Source of the DNA: Actinomycetes bacterium
GTDB taxonomy: Bacteria; Planctomycetota; Phycisphaerae; JAACET01
Length of the DNA: 64,000 bases
Assembly: GCA_030614915.1 (NCBI GenBank)
Contig: JAUXAG010000002.1
Coordinates: 62,001-126,000, forward strand
Direction of reading: 5' to 3'
A model generated the notes under the pieces. That model worked only from the letters and a program-made list of their open reading frames with translations. It was not told the DNA's origin and searched no databases. A program made the translations under genes and the position numbers. Below are positions 47,418 to 55,767 of the stretch, piece after piece (within the stretch, counting starts at the first letter, position 1; each line of letters begins with the position of its first letter).

Positions 47418-48539
47418 TTAATCGTCGTCATCCTCTTCTTCCTCCTTCTCTTCGCGCAGTCTTTCCTCGTACGCCAGACGTTCTGCCCGCTCCTGCAAAT
47501 ACTTCACAAAATCCTCCGCAGGAAACCTCTTCCCTTTGAGAATCCCGGCCTCGATTTGTTCCCAATTCTTCACCACCTGCAATCGCCCCCGACCCTGCAG
47601 TTCTCGGATGCTCTCAGCCATTTTCCGCATATCCTTGGCCTTTTCCTTGTAGTGTGGCAGTAGATAAGCCTTCATCCCGTTATCAACGTAGGCCTGGGCA
47701 TCGGAGGGTTTATCCCCGATACCGATCTGGATACCAGGAAAGCGTTTTCTGGTAAGGGCCAGTTCACTGCTCTTGAACTTACCGCTGCCGGCCAAAGCCT
47801 CCTTCAGTTCACTCAGCAGTAAAGGCCCCTTCGGATAGCCCTGCTTGCTCAGCCATTGCTTGCTTTTGCGGCTCAGAAGTTCCGGCCTTTGGGTCAGGTA
47901 GATAATCCCATATTTTTCCCCTATTGCCTTTGTCACCCTCAGCGAGTCGGGCATGGGCTTGGCCCCGCCTATAAGCACCCGAAAAAAGCTGCTCCCCACC
48001 ACCGTGTGATCCAGGTCGATTACCACAAAGGCGGTCTTCTTTTCCCGCACAGCCACCAGCAGCGGCGCAGCACTCACCTCCAGCAGGTCTTTGTAGTCCT
48101 TATTCGGCACGTCATCGATTTTGGCCTGGAGCGAATAGTTCCCCGCTTTGCTCGGCTTCCAGGAAATGGCCGCTCGGCCCTGGTTGTCCGTCCGGGCCCT
48201 GCCGATAAGTTTCGACCCCTCGTAGAATCCCACGCTCACACCCGGTACATCCTCCAGCATCTTCGCCAGTTGCACCTTTGCCGCCAGCTCCACCGGCTCA
48301 TTCGGATAGCTCAAGGCATCGTAGGCGTAAAAGATTACCCCCTTCTCAGCTCCCAGGAAAACCCCCCCGGCCACATCGCTGACCATGTCCTGCCAGCCGC
48401 CCTTGCGTCTTTGCGGAGTCTGATACGAGCGTTCATCGCTTTGGGCTTGCTTGTCGGCCTGGATCTCATCATTCGATTTGCCACAGCTTGCCAGCAGCAA
48501 AACACAAGTTAAAATGCTAATGAATCTCTGAGTTCTCAT
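47418..48539 (-). CDS. HAD-family lipoprotein, DUF2183/App1-like phosphatase domain
   Basis: A 373-residue lipoprotein from ATG 48539 with GGAGAT upstream; the frame extends to 48716, but the lipoprotein signal MRTQRFISILTCVLLLASCG (lipobox LLASC) marks the start. An Ig-like domain occupies about residues 100-175, then a HAD-like phosphatase domain begins with FVVIDLDHTVVGSSF (D-x-D-x-T) and has IYLTQRPELL and IGIGDKPSDAQAY. This resembles the App1/DUF2183 phosphatidate phosphatase catalytic domain. The C-terminus is very charged (EERLREEKEEEEDDDD). It is probably anchored in an envelope membrane, acting on a phospholipid or another phosphate ester. Its 3' end is duplicated at 44.7 kb. Confidence 0.8.
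   Translation of the reverse strand: MRTQRFISILTCVLLLASCGKSNDEIQADKQAQSDERSYQTPQRRKGGWQDMVSDVAGGVFLGAEKGVIFYAYDALSYPNEPVELAAKVQLAKMLEDVPGVSVGFYEGSKLIGRARTDNQGRAAISWKPSKAGNYSLQAKIDDVPNKDYKDLLEVSAAPLLVAVREKKTAFVVIDLDHTVVGSSFFRVLIGGAKPMPDSLRVTKAIGEKYGIIYLTQRPELLSRKSKQWLSKQGYPKGPLLLSELKEALAGSGKFKSSELALTRKRFPGIQIGIGDKPSDAQAYVDNGMKAYLLPHYKEKAKDMRKMAESIRELQGRGRLQVVKNWEQIEAGILKGKRFPAEDFVKYLQERAERLAYEERLREEKEEEEDDDD
47421..47562 (-). repeat. right copy of the duplicated gene 3' end
   Basis: This is the copy inside the intact gene. Positions 47448-47546 are identical to 44757-44855. Outside this core the acidic tail codons have diverged by small insertions and substitutions. Confidence 0.85.
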
Positions 48540-48778
48540 AGGTAAATCTCCGGTATCCAAGCCCTTCCTGCTGCGGTCATGACTTGTCTGAGCCCATTGT
48601 GCCCCGGGCGTAATTCTAGCCGATCCGGGCCCCGGATTCACGAAATCCTTCCCGTTTTTCCCCCCGGCACTTGCCCCGCCCAAAATCGCCCAGACCGAGC
48701 CATTGCATTTGGCCACCCGCCTGTATATAATTATTCATAACATATTTAAGGTCCAGCCATTCTTGGGAGGGTAATGCC

Positions 48779-49621
48779 ATGAAATCCTATCTTAGAGTTG
48801 TTTCTATCGTCTTGCTCGTCTGTGTACTTTTCGCTCCGGGCTGCACCATAAATCCAGTTACCGGCAAAAAGCAGTTGACCCTGATCCCTCCGTCCGAAGA
48901 GATCGCCCTCGGTGAGAGGACTGGGCCAGAGTTCGAAAAGGAATTCGGCGGAAAAGTCGACAGCCCACAGCTCCAGCAATACATCGCCGAGGTCGGAGCC
49001 AAACTCGCCGCTGTTTCCGATCGGCCGATGCCTTATGAATACGCTTTGCTCCGTTCCGACGTTCCCAACGCCTTTGCTCTGCCCGGAGGGAAAATATACG
49101 TTACCGCCGGACTGTTCAGGCATATGACCAACGAACGCCAGTTGGCTGCCGTTTTAGGCCACGAAACCGTTCACGTTGCCGCCAAGCACAGTGTTCAAAG
49201 CCTTCAGAACCAGATGGGCGCTGCCATATTCGCCGAGCTGGTCGGTGTTATCGTTGGCGGCGAAAGCGCCCAGAGCGCAGAGGCCGCCACCAGGTTATTC
49301 GTTGCCGGCATGGTTAATCTTCCCTATAGCAGAGAGCATGAATCCGAAGCCGACGAGTTCGGCCTGAAATACATGGACCGCGCCGCCTACAATCCCTGGG
49401 GAATGGTCGAACTGCTGGAATTGCTCCAGAGCCTTTCGCAGTCCAAACCCGGATTGTTTGGCGATCTCCTTGCCACTCACCCCCTGACCAGCAAACGAAT
49501 CGAAGACGTTCGAGACATCATCGCCAAGGATTATTCCGCCTATTCTCCCCAAATGCCCGAGCCGCACGGCCAACGCTTCGAGCAGATGCGCAGGCTCATG
49601 GAGTCCGCAACCAAAAAATAG
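48779..49621 (+). CDS. M48-family metalloprotease lipoprotein
   Basis: A 280-residue protein. The signal ends in a lipobox-like FAPGC (Cys22), followed by TINPVTGKKQLTLI, typical of the LoiP/YcaL and BepA-like group. The zinc site is VLGHETVHVAAKHS (HExxH near residue 124), with third ligand in EHESEADEFGLKYM. PNAFALPGGKIYVTAGLF is the substrate-strand motif. These enzymes degrade misfolded outer-membrane proteins in the periplasm. GGGAGG precedes the ATG. It diverges from the HAD lipoprotein gene across 239 bases. Confidence 0.94.
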   Translation: MKSYLRVVSIVLLVCVLFAPGCTINPVTGKKQLTLIPPSEEIALGERTGPEFEKEFGGKVDSPQLQQYIAEVGAKLAAVSDRPMPYEYALLRSDVPNAFALPGGKIYVTAGLFRHMTNERQLAAVLGHETVHVAAKHSVQSLQNQMGAAIFAELVGVIVGGESAQSAEAATRLFVAGMVNLPYSREHESEADEFGLKYMDRAAYNPWGMVELLELLQSLSQSKPGLFGDLLATHPLTSKRIEDVRDIIAKDYSAYSPQMPEPHGQRFEQMRRLMESATKK

Positions 49622-49684
49622 GCATGTTTGGCGAAACTCCTTTTCGCCACTCCTGTGGTACCAATGGCTGTTCTTCGGGCCGCT

Positions 49685-50089
49685 CTATTGGCCGCCGGCC
49701 TTTTGCCCAGCTAGCTTCTCCACCTTCGCTGAGAGAACATCGAAGTCGATCGGCTTTTCCAGAAAATCCTGTACCGGCATCCAGGTCTCGTCGATATCAC
49801 CTGGTCCAAAGCCCATCGGGAACTTGGTGTTGATCGCCGAAAGAATCAAAATCGGCAGTCTGGTCAGCGTTTTGTGTTTGCGAATCTCCTGGGCCAGGTG
49901 AAAACCAGCCGCCGCATTTTCCGGGAACATGACATCCAGCACCAGCACCTCATGAGGCTCCCGCTCGAGCTTGTCGATAACCTCTTCCGTATCATAAATA
50001 GCCGTTGTCTGGTGACCTCTATGCTGGAGCACACGGCAAATTGAATCCATGAAATCTCGATCGTCGTCAACGATCATTACCTTGGCCAT
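49685..50089 (-). CDS. single-domain response regulator
   Basis: A 134-residue stand-alone receiver. AKVMIVDDDRDFM supplies the acidic pair, EVLVLDVMFPENAAAG the phospho-acceptor aspartate, and DFLEKPIDFD the conserved lysine. An insertion after the acceptor loop (FPMGFGPGDIDETWMP) resembles that of receivers found beside redox or hydrogenase systems in other bacteria, but none is here. It may relay phosphate to other proteins. AGGAGG lies before the ATG on the minus strand. It is isolated beside a gene desert. Confidence 0.92.
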   Translation of the reverse strand: MAKVMIVDDDRDFMDSICRVLQHRGHQTTAIYDTEEVIDKLEREPHEVLVLDVMFPENAAAGFHLAQEIRKHKTLTRLPILILSAINTKFPMGFGPGDIDETWMPVQDFLEKPIDFDVLSAKVEKLAGQKAGGQ

Positions 50090-50827
50090 ATTTGCCCTCC
50101 TTTGAAAATATCCACCCGCGACCGACGAGCTTACTCGACTTTTCGCTAACAGACCGCTTGTCCAGTCCTAAGCATACATATCGCAGCGGATTTGTCAAAG
50201 CCATCGCTGGGCGAACTTGCACAAGAACGACCGCAGCCCCCCAAAAAAGTCCCGTTCCTTGGCCTCAATAAGACCGCCCATCGGCAACAGCTATGGCAAA
50301 GACCGCCTGCCACTTGGGTAAGCTGAGGGGGACAACCTACCCGTGGTGGTGACAAGCGGCCTTATAAGCTCTGTGACAAGCCCCGCTGGCGGAAATCAAG
50401 CTGATCGCCGAGAGCAAGGCAAAATTTTATCTACTTTGGTCTCCACCTCAGCAGGCTAAACCTGCGAACAGCACCAGCCCCAGCGCCGCCGGCTCTGGAA
50501 TGATTCGGCAGGACGGGGCATCTCCCGTTAAATCTCCCCAGACTACTGTTGTCGCCCCTCTCCATCCCAACTAAGTAAGTCTAGCACAGCTCACTCATAG
50601 AGTCAAACACTAAATCAGCAAAAACAGATGGATATTTGCTATTCTGGGTTCAATAGTATCGAATCCGCGTAATGATTCGTACAAGGTTTATCCTATTTAT
50701 TATTCGCCTTGAACTTGGCTCAGTCTGAACCCTGCTGCTCTGCCAAGCGAAGGGGCTGTCGCCCCAGCTCAAGAGAGCCGACGAGGACGTCTCGGCGATT
50801 CCTGTAGCAAGCTGAATGAGAGTCAGG
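50090..50827. other. gene-poor stretch
   Basis: 738 bases without an intact gene. The only recognisable coding trace is the PEP-CTERM remnant at 50448-50570. A GGGGC/GCCCC hairpin lies near 50750-50765 without a T-run. A 69-codon minus-strand frame at 50146-50355 is cysteine-rich and implausible. Confidence 0.6.
50448..50570 (-). pseudogene. C-terminal remnant of a PEP-CTERM protein
   Basis: On the minus strand, between an in-frame TAG (50573-50571) and TGA (50450-50448), 40 codons read LGWRGATTVVWGDLTGDAPS, then CRIIPEPAALGLVLFAGLAC. The second half is the PEP-CTERM sorting signal: IPEP motif then a hydrophobic helix; the usual basic tail is missing, with the stop directly after the helix. 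The first half (TVVWGDLTGD) resembles the short linker and calcium-binding start seen before this tail in planctomycete secreted proteins. No start codon or full gene is present, so this is a decayed gene end. Confidence 0.55.
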
Positions 50828-52555
50828 TCACGGCTGTTCGACCGGTGACTCCCGGTGGGCGAGGATCATCTCGGTTCGGCGGGACCGGAGGATTTGTCCG
50901 AGTGTACCTTGGCGGATAGCACGGAATATGTCGCCAGCGGATGTTTTGGCAAAGACACGTGTTGCTGGTTGGTACTGCCATCCGCTCAGATCCAAGCCGT
51001 CAAAATTTTTCTGAGTGCAAAGGATCCATTCGGCAGAACGGGCAGCCTCTCTAGCGCCCGGGGTATCTAGAGCGAGGTAGCGTTGTAGGAGAACGTCTCC
51101 GGAGGTAAAGACACGGATTTTGGCAGCCAAGCCGCCCTTGCCTATCATCATGATTGGCTGGTGGTTGGACTGCCCGCGAAGCAGTTGATGCTGCCGGAGG
51201 GTAGTGGCGATCTGTTCGCCCTGGTCGGGCAGAGCGAGGTGCCCAATGACCAGACAGACGATGGGGATTATCGCCAGAATGGCCAGTCCAATAGCCACGC
51301 CTCGAGGAATCCAACGTTCATTTCGCGAGGCCAACCACAGGGCCGCCGCCAGCAGCAAACCGAAAGCTTGCACGCCAATAGCCAACATCGTCTGGTCGAG
51401 ATTGAAGTTTATCCAGGCCACAGCTGTACTGACCAGGATCAGGACAGCCAGGACGACCTTGAGCCCGCGGCCCATTTGAGAATGACGCTTGCCGGGCTCA
51501 GCCAAGTGGAACAAACCAGCTAACATGACCGCAGCAAGTGGGGCAGCGGAAAGCGTATATCTGTCGGACAGATTCCTGCTGAAGCCAAAGATAATTCCAA
51601 TGACAACAAGCCAACCCAAGGCCACTAGATCCGCACGACGGTGCTGGCCTGAGCGGGCCCGGAATTTGCCACGGTTGCGAACTAACAGTTCGGGCAAAAA
51701 GAGCAGCCATGGCAGGAACTGTAGCAGGTAGAAGCTGCTGTAGCGGGAAAGGTCTTGCAAGCGAGAGGGCCAGTCTAGCACGATTTGGCGGCCCATCTGG
51801 TCTTCCCAGAACTGGAGCCACATATCCGATCCGTGCACAAACAGGGCGGCGGCATACCAAGCTAGGCCCACAACCAGACCCGTGATCATCGAAGGTATGT
51901 GGAGCAAGCCTCGGACACCGCGGAGTCCGCGTGTGGCCAAGGCAACTACGAAAAAGTATGCAACCACTAATAGGCCCATACCCCCTTTGCTGGCAAGGGC
52001 GAGTCCGGCTCCGATGTAGGCCATCCAGTACCATCGGCCTTCGCTCCGCTGGATGACTGTAATGGCAACAAAGCCGAGCAGGCTCAGAGCCATAAAAAAA
52101 ACGAGCAAAGCGTCGGGGATGCTTCTCATAGCGGTCGGCACCAGGACGCCATTCGTAGCCATCATGGCTCCGGCCAGCAGGGCGGATCGGCGATTTTGAA
52201 AAATCAGTAGCCCAATCCGATAGGTAATGTATACGGAACCCGCAGAAGCTAAAAGGAAGATGAGCCTTGCCCCCAGGGGACTCGTCCCCAGCAAAGCCAT
52301 ACCGCCGGCAGCAGCCCAGTAGGCCAGAACTGGCTTTTGAAAACGGTAGCTACCCTCGGGGGTTTGAGGCCAAAGCCACTGGCCATCCCTGAGCATCCCA
52401 AGGCCGCCGTCGCTGTAGTGCCGCTCATCAGGATAATACGTAATGTAGCTACCCGCCAAAGGCAGCAAGGCCAAAATAAAGCCCACGACCAAAATCGCGG
52501 CCCCCAAACGCATTGCATTGCGTTCAGGCGGACTTACAAAGAACGAGCCATTCAT
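50828..52555 (-). CDS. GT39/ArnT-type membrane glycosyltransferase
   Basis: A 575-residue polytopic protein with about 11-12 hydrophobic segments. After the first segment is YYPDERHYSDGG, carrying the acidic pair expected in the first periplasmic loop of GT-C enzymes of the PMT/ArnT family. The segment YRFQKPVLAYWAAAGGMALLG is the conserved KPP-like loop. The family transfers sugars from polyprenyl phosphate donors to lipid A or protein acceptors at the outer face of the inner membrane. Acceptor unknown. Neighbours include a second such enzyme, 100 bases upstream on the same strand. Plus-strand composition is more G-rich than in flanking DNA. Confidence 0.88.
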   Translation of the reverse strand: MNGSFFVSPPERNAMRLGAAILVVGFILALLPLAGSYITYYPDERHYSDGGLGMLRDGQWLWPQTPEGSYRFQKPVLAYWAAAGGMALLGTSPLGARLIFLLASAGSVYITYRIGLLIFQNRRSALLAGAMMATNGVLVPTAMRSIPDALLVFFMALSLLGFVAITVIQRSEGRWYWMAYIGAGLALASKGGMGLLVVAYFFVVALATRGLRGVRGLLHIPSMITGLVVGLAWYAAALFVHGSDMWLQFWEDQMGRQIVLDWPSRLQDLSRYSSFYLLQFLPWLLFLPELLVRNRGKFRARSGQHRRADLVALGWLVVIGIIFGFSRNLSDRYTLSAAPLAAVMLAGLFHLAEPGKRHSQMGRGLKVVLAVLILVSTAVAWINFNLDQTMLAIGVQAFGLLLAAALWLASRNERWIPRGVAIGLAILAIIPIVCLVIGHLALPDQGEQIATTLRQHQLLRGQSNHQPIMMIGKGGLAAKIRVFTSGDVLLQRYLALDTPGAREAARSAEWILCTQKNFDGLDLSGWQYQPATRVFAKTSAGDIFRAIRQGTLGQILRSRRTEMILAHRESPVEQP

Positions 52556-52655
52556 AGTAATTCCTTATCGAGACTCGTAGGCTCTACATGAACGGATATC
52601 TTCGAGCGATCCGCGAACCTCAGCAAACTCCTCCTGCACGCCCAGCTCATTAATA

Positions 52656-54140
52656 CTAATCCCCCCCAGCTTTCCCTTCGTTTAGGCCCCCCTTGAAACC
52701 GTAACATTTAAAGATCGAGAAGCTTCGTATAATCTTGTCCTTCCTGTAAAAATTTTGCGAGGGCAATCTTTCGCCGCCTTTAAAAGCCCTGACGACCGCG
52801 GGCTCTATATCTGCGTCGTGGGGTTTTATATATATACCATCAGCCCCTATTAGTGAGTCGAAATCTTGCCAGAGGTCGTATTGATTATTCCTGCGACCCA
52901 AATTGATATTATAGACTTTCGGCTGATGGCGAACATAGAAAGCCAATTCTGCCGTTATCTGATAACCATCGCTAAATATAAAAGGCCTTTGGCCTGTCTT
53001 TCTTTCCATCTCCTCAGCTACTTCGCTCACCCTCTGGCCAAGCTCTTTCCAGCCCACCAATTTAACAGTAGGGTTCAGCTTCCTTGGCAAATCTACGAAA
53101 GGAACAAGGTAGACAAAAGCACTGAAGATCAAGGCTACGACTAAAGCCGCCCACATAAACTGTCTTTTCCCAGGGCTTGCTGACCCGCCAAATACGCCCA
53201 CAAAAACTGCTGTCCCCGCAAAGTATCCTACTGCAGGCCAATTGCCTTGTACCTTCTGAGTCAAGCTGAGAAAAAAGAAGAATAGTAAAATGGGCACCGT
53301 ACAGAAAAAAAGAAAAAGATACTCTCTCTTTCTCTCTCTGACAACAACGACCAGGCTCCAGATAATACCTATAAATAACAGAGGAGAAATTATCAGCAGT
53401 TGAGAGAGTGAAAATTCAAAAAAACGGAAAAGCGGCAACTGTTTGCCACTGGCCAGGTGATCAAAGAACATGTGGTTAAAATAGCACCAGTTGTTTCTTT
53501 GATTCCACAATAAAACCGGTGTGTATATTAATAAACTCAATAACAAAGCAAGGTACGGCTCCTTTGTTCTCAGGCAGCTTCTATCTTTCTTTACAAATAG
53601 TAGATACAAGAGTATCGAGACAGGCAAAAAGATAAGCACAAACTTACTCAACAGGCCCAAACCCAAACTCAATCCTGCAAGATACCACCAGTGGGGATTC
53701 CTCAGGGCCTTATAGGAGAAATAAACAGTTAATGACCAGAAAAGCATTGCCAGCGGGTCTATAGTCATGATGACCGAGCCGATGTTGAAAATCGGCCCAA
53801 GATTCAAAGTCAGGACCATCAGAAAACCAAGCCTGGCGGTTTTGAATACATCCACTATCAGCAAGTAGGCGACAAGTGACGTAGCTGCAGAGATTATTAC
53901 TGCGCCCAAGCGCACAAAAAAGGCACTGTCCCCACCCAAACCGGTGAAAAAGCTGATTGTGTAGGCCACCATCGGTGGCTTGGTGAGGTAACAAGCTTGC
54001 AGGGGTCTTCTGGCCCAGTCCCAGTACTGAGCCTCATCGGCTGACAAATCCAGCGGCGTCTGCCAGATGTAGATCAACCGCAAAAAGGCTGCTATAACAA
54101 TGAGCAAGACCGCCAAGTTTCGATAATTGTCGCTTTTCAT
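52656..54140 (-). CDS. second GT39-type membrane glycosyltransferase
   Basis: A 494-residue protein from ATG 54140, immediately before the first hydrophobic segment; a longer frame begins at 54191. It has about 11 hydrophobic segments, DLSADEAQYWDWARRPL with the conserved acidic pair, and TKPPMVAYTISFFTGLGG with the KPP loop. Both are standard for bacterial GT39/RgtA-like enzymes that use polyprenyl-phosphate sugars. By eye the DNA of this gene is clearly AT-richer (for example 53250-53720) than its neighbours, suggesting horizontal acquisition. The C-terminal 140 residues are periplasmic. Confidence 0.88.
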   Translation of the reverse strand: MKSDNYRNLAVLLIVIAAFLRLIYIWQTPLDLSADEAQYWDWARRPLQACYLTKPPMVAYTISFFTGLGGDSAFFVRLGAVIISAATSLVAYLLIVDVFKTARLGFLMVLTLNLGPIFNIGSVIMTIDPLAMLFWSLTVYFSYKALRNPHWWYLAGLSLGLGLLSKFVLIFLPVSILLYLLFVKKDRSCLRTKEPYLALLLSLLIYTPVLLWNQRNNWCYFNHMFFDHLASGKQLPLFRFFEFSLSQLLIISPLLFIGIIWSLVVVVRERKREYLFLFFCTVPILLFFFFLSLTQKVQGNWPAVGYFAGTAVFVGVFGGSASPGKRQFMWAALVVALIFSAFVYLVPFVDLPRKLNPTVKLVGWKELGQRVSEVAEEMERKTGQRPFIFSDGYQITAELAFYVRHQPKVYNINLGRRNNQYDLWQDFDSLIGADGIYIKPHDADIEPAVVRAFKGGERLPSQNFYRKDKIIRSFSIFKCYGFKGGLNEGKAGGD

Positions 54141-54372
54141 TTTCTGGATATTTCGCCGGTACACAGTTGTCGACCAAAAGGGTCCGTCCATTGGCCGGCG
54201 CAGTATACCCAGTACCCGCGAGTCGTTCCAGGAGCAATTCTCCCGCTTTGGCGCTGAGCATCTGTGAGCAGAGCTCCTCTAGGACGACTCAAAATCCCTT
54301 GACGCCCAGCACTCATAACAGGTAACATGGCCCGCTGGCTGTTAGCTGTTGTTTTTCTAACAGAGTTAATGG

Positions 54373-55728
54373 ATGAAGAAGAAAGTCAAAATAACCATCA
54401 TCGGTGGCGGAAGCTACAACTGGTGCCCTACCATAATCCGCGACATCTTGAAGATTGAAGGTATCAAGAGCTGGGATTTCCGGCTGCTGGACATCGACCC
54501 GCCCGCGGCCCGCAGGATCGCCAGGCTGGGGCGAAAAATGGCCGCCGATTGGAATCTCTCCGCTGATTTTTCGGCCACGGACGCTCAGGACGTGGCCCTC
54601 AAAGGTGCCGATTTTGTCACCATCACCATCTCCACCGGCGGCTTTGAAACCATGGCCCGAGACCTGAAAATACCCGAGAAATTCGGCATCTATCAGACCG
54701 TGGGCGATACCGTCGGGCCCGGCGGCTGGAGCCGGGCTCTGCGCAACATACCTGTATTTGTCGATTTGACGCAAAAGATCCGCCGCTTTGCCCCCCAGGC
54801 TTTCATTATCAACTACACCAACCCCTTGAGCACTCTCACCAGGACCATTTGCCTGCACACCGATCAGCCCGCCGTCGGCCTCTGCCACGGCCTCTTCGAG
54901 TTCTACGATCTGCTCATGCAGATTTTCGGCCTCAAGGACGAGAAGCAGGTCCGCCTCCGCATCGCAGGCCTTAACCATTTCTTCTGGCTATTGGATCTGA
55001 AGATCAAAGGTCGAGATGGTTACAAAATGCTTCAGCAACATCTTAAAGGCAAACCTCTGTCAAGCCTAGAAAAAGCCTGCCAGCTGCCCAGTGTCTTCCA
55101 CAGCAGAATGAAGGTTGCCGCTGAGCTCTTTGAACGCTACGGCTATTTGCCCTATATCGGCGATCGCCACACCTGCGAGTTTTTCAGTAATTACATCGTC
55201 CCCAATATCCGCAAGCTCAGAGAATACGCTCTGATCCGCACTTCCATAGACTACCGAAAACGATTGCGCGCCGGGCGGCTCAAGCAGGTAATGGACCAGA
55301 TATCCGGCCGGGAAGAAATATCTCCGGAACGATCACGGGAAACAGCCGCCGATATTATTGCTGCGGTGGCGCTGGGCCGGGAGTTTGTCGACGTGGTCAA
55401 CCTTCCCAATCAAGGCCAGATACCCAACCTCCCCCACGGGACTGTTGTCGAGACACTCGGCGTAGTCAATTCCCTTGGTTTTACACCCCTCGTAGCCGGA
55501 CTCTTACCCGAAGGCATCCTCCCGCTGGTTATGCCCCATGCCCTCAATCAAAAACTGATCGTCGAGGCCGGCCTGACCGGCGACTGGGACAAGGCCTTTA
55601 TCACCCTGGCCAACGAACCGGCATGCGCCCATCTGAATTGGCCCCAGATAGAAAAGATGGGGACCGCCCTGCTGCGGGCTAATAAAAAGTATCTACCCCA
55701 GTTTTTCAAGGCAGGCAAACGCCGTTGA
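54373..55728 (+). CDS. glycoside hydrolase family 4 enzyme
   Basis: A 451-residue NAD- and metal-dependent glycosidase. The N-terminal Rossmann motif is KITIIGGGSYNW, and NYTNPLSTLTR provides substrate-binding asparagine. The metal ligand cysteine and histidine occur in VGLCHGLFEF and the later AGLNHFFWL. GH4 enzymes use a redox-assisted elimination to cleave alpha- or beta-glycosides, often phosphorylated or uronic substrates; the exact type cannot be told (alpha-glucosidase or alpha-galacturonidase types are most similar by eye). It is cytosolic. The alpha/beta hydrolase gene follows 39 bases later and probably shares the transcript. Confidence 0.9.
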   Translation: MKKKVKITIIGGGSYNWCPTIIRDILKIEGIKSWDFRLLDIDPPAARRIARLGRKMAADWNLSADFSATDAQDVALKGADFVTITISTGGFETMARDLKIPEKFGIYQTVGDTVGPGGWSRALRNIPVFVDLTQKIRRFAPQAFIINYTNPLSTLTRTICLHTDQPAVGLCHGLFEFYDLLMQIFGLKDEKQVRLRIAGLNHFFWLLDLKIKGRDGYKMLQQHLKGKPLSSLEKACQLPSVFHSRMKVAAELFERYGYLPYIGDRHTCEFFSNYIVPNIRKLREYALIRTSIDYRKRLRAGRLKQVMDQISGREEISPERSRETAADIIAAVALGREFVDVVNLPNQGQIPNLPHGTVVETLGVVNSLGFTPLVAGLLPEGILPLVMPHALNQKLIVEAGLTGDWDKAFITLANEPACAHLNWPQIEKMGTALLRANKKYLPQFFKAGKRR

Positions 55729-55767
55729 GTTGTTTTAGCATAATTCTCAAACGAAACCCTCAATTGC

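Larger units (their letters stand above)
44871..47420. mobile_element. ABC-transporter island between duplicated gene 3' ends
   Basis: Three minus-strand genes (small membrane protein, permease, ATPase) lie between two copies of the 3' end of the HAD-lipoprotein gene. The right copy is part of the intact gene and the left copy is decayed. No recombinase was found, so autonomous mobility is not shown. By eye, the plus strand of the island is G-rich while the adjoining DNA on both sides is C-rich. The layout matches integration into a gene 3' end with restoration of the target, or an unequal recombination. The category is tentative. Confidence 0.4.
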
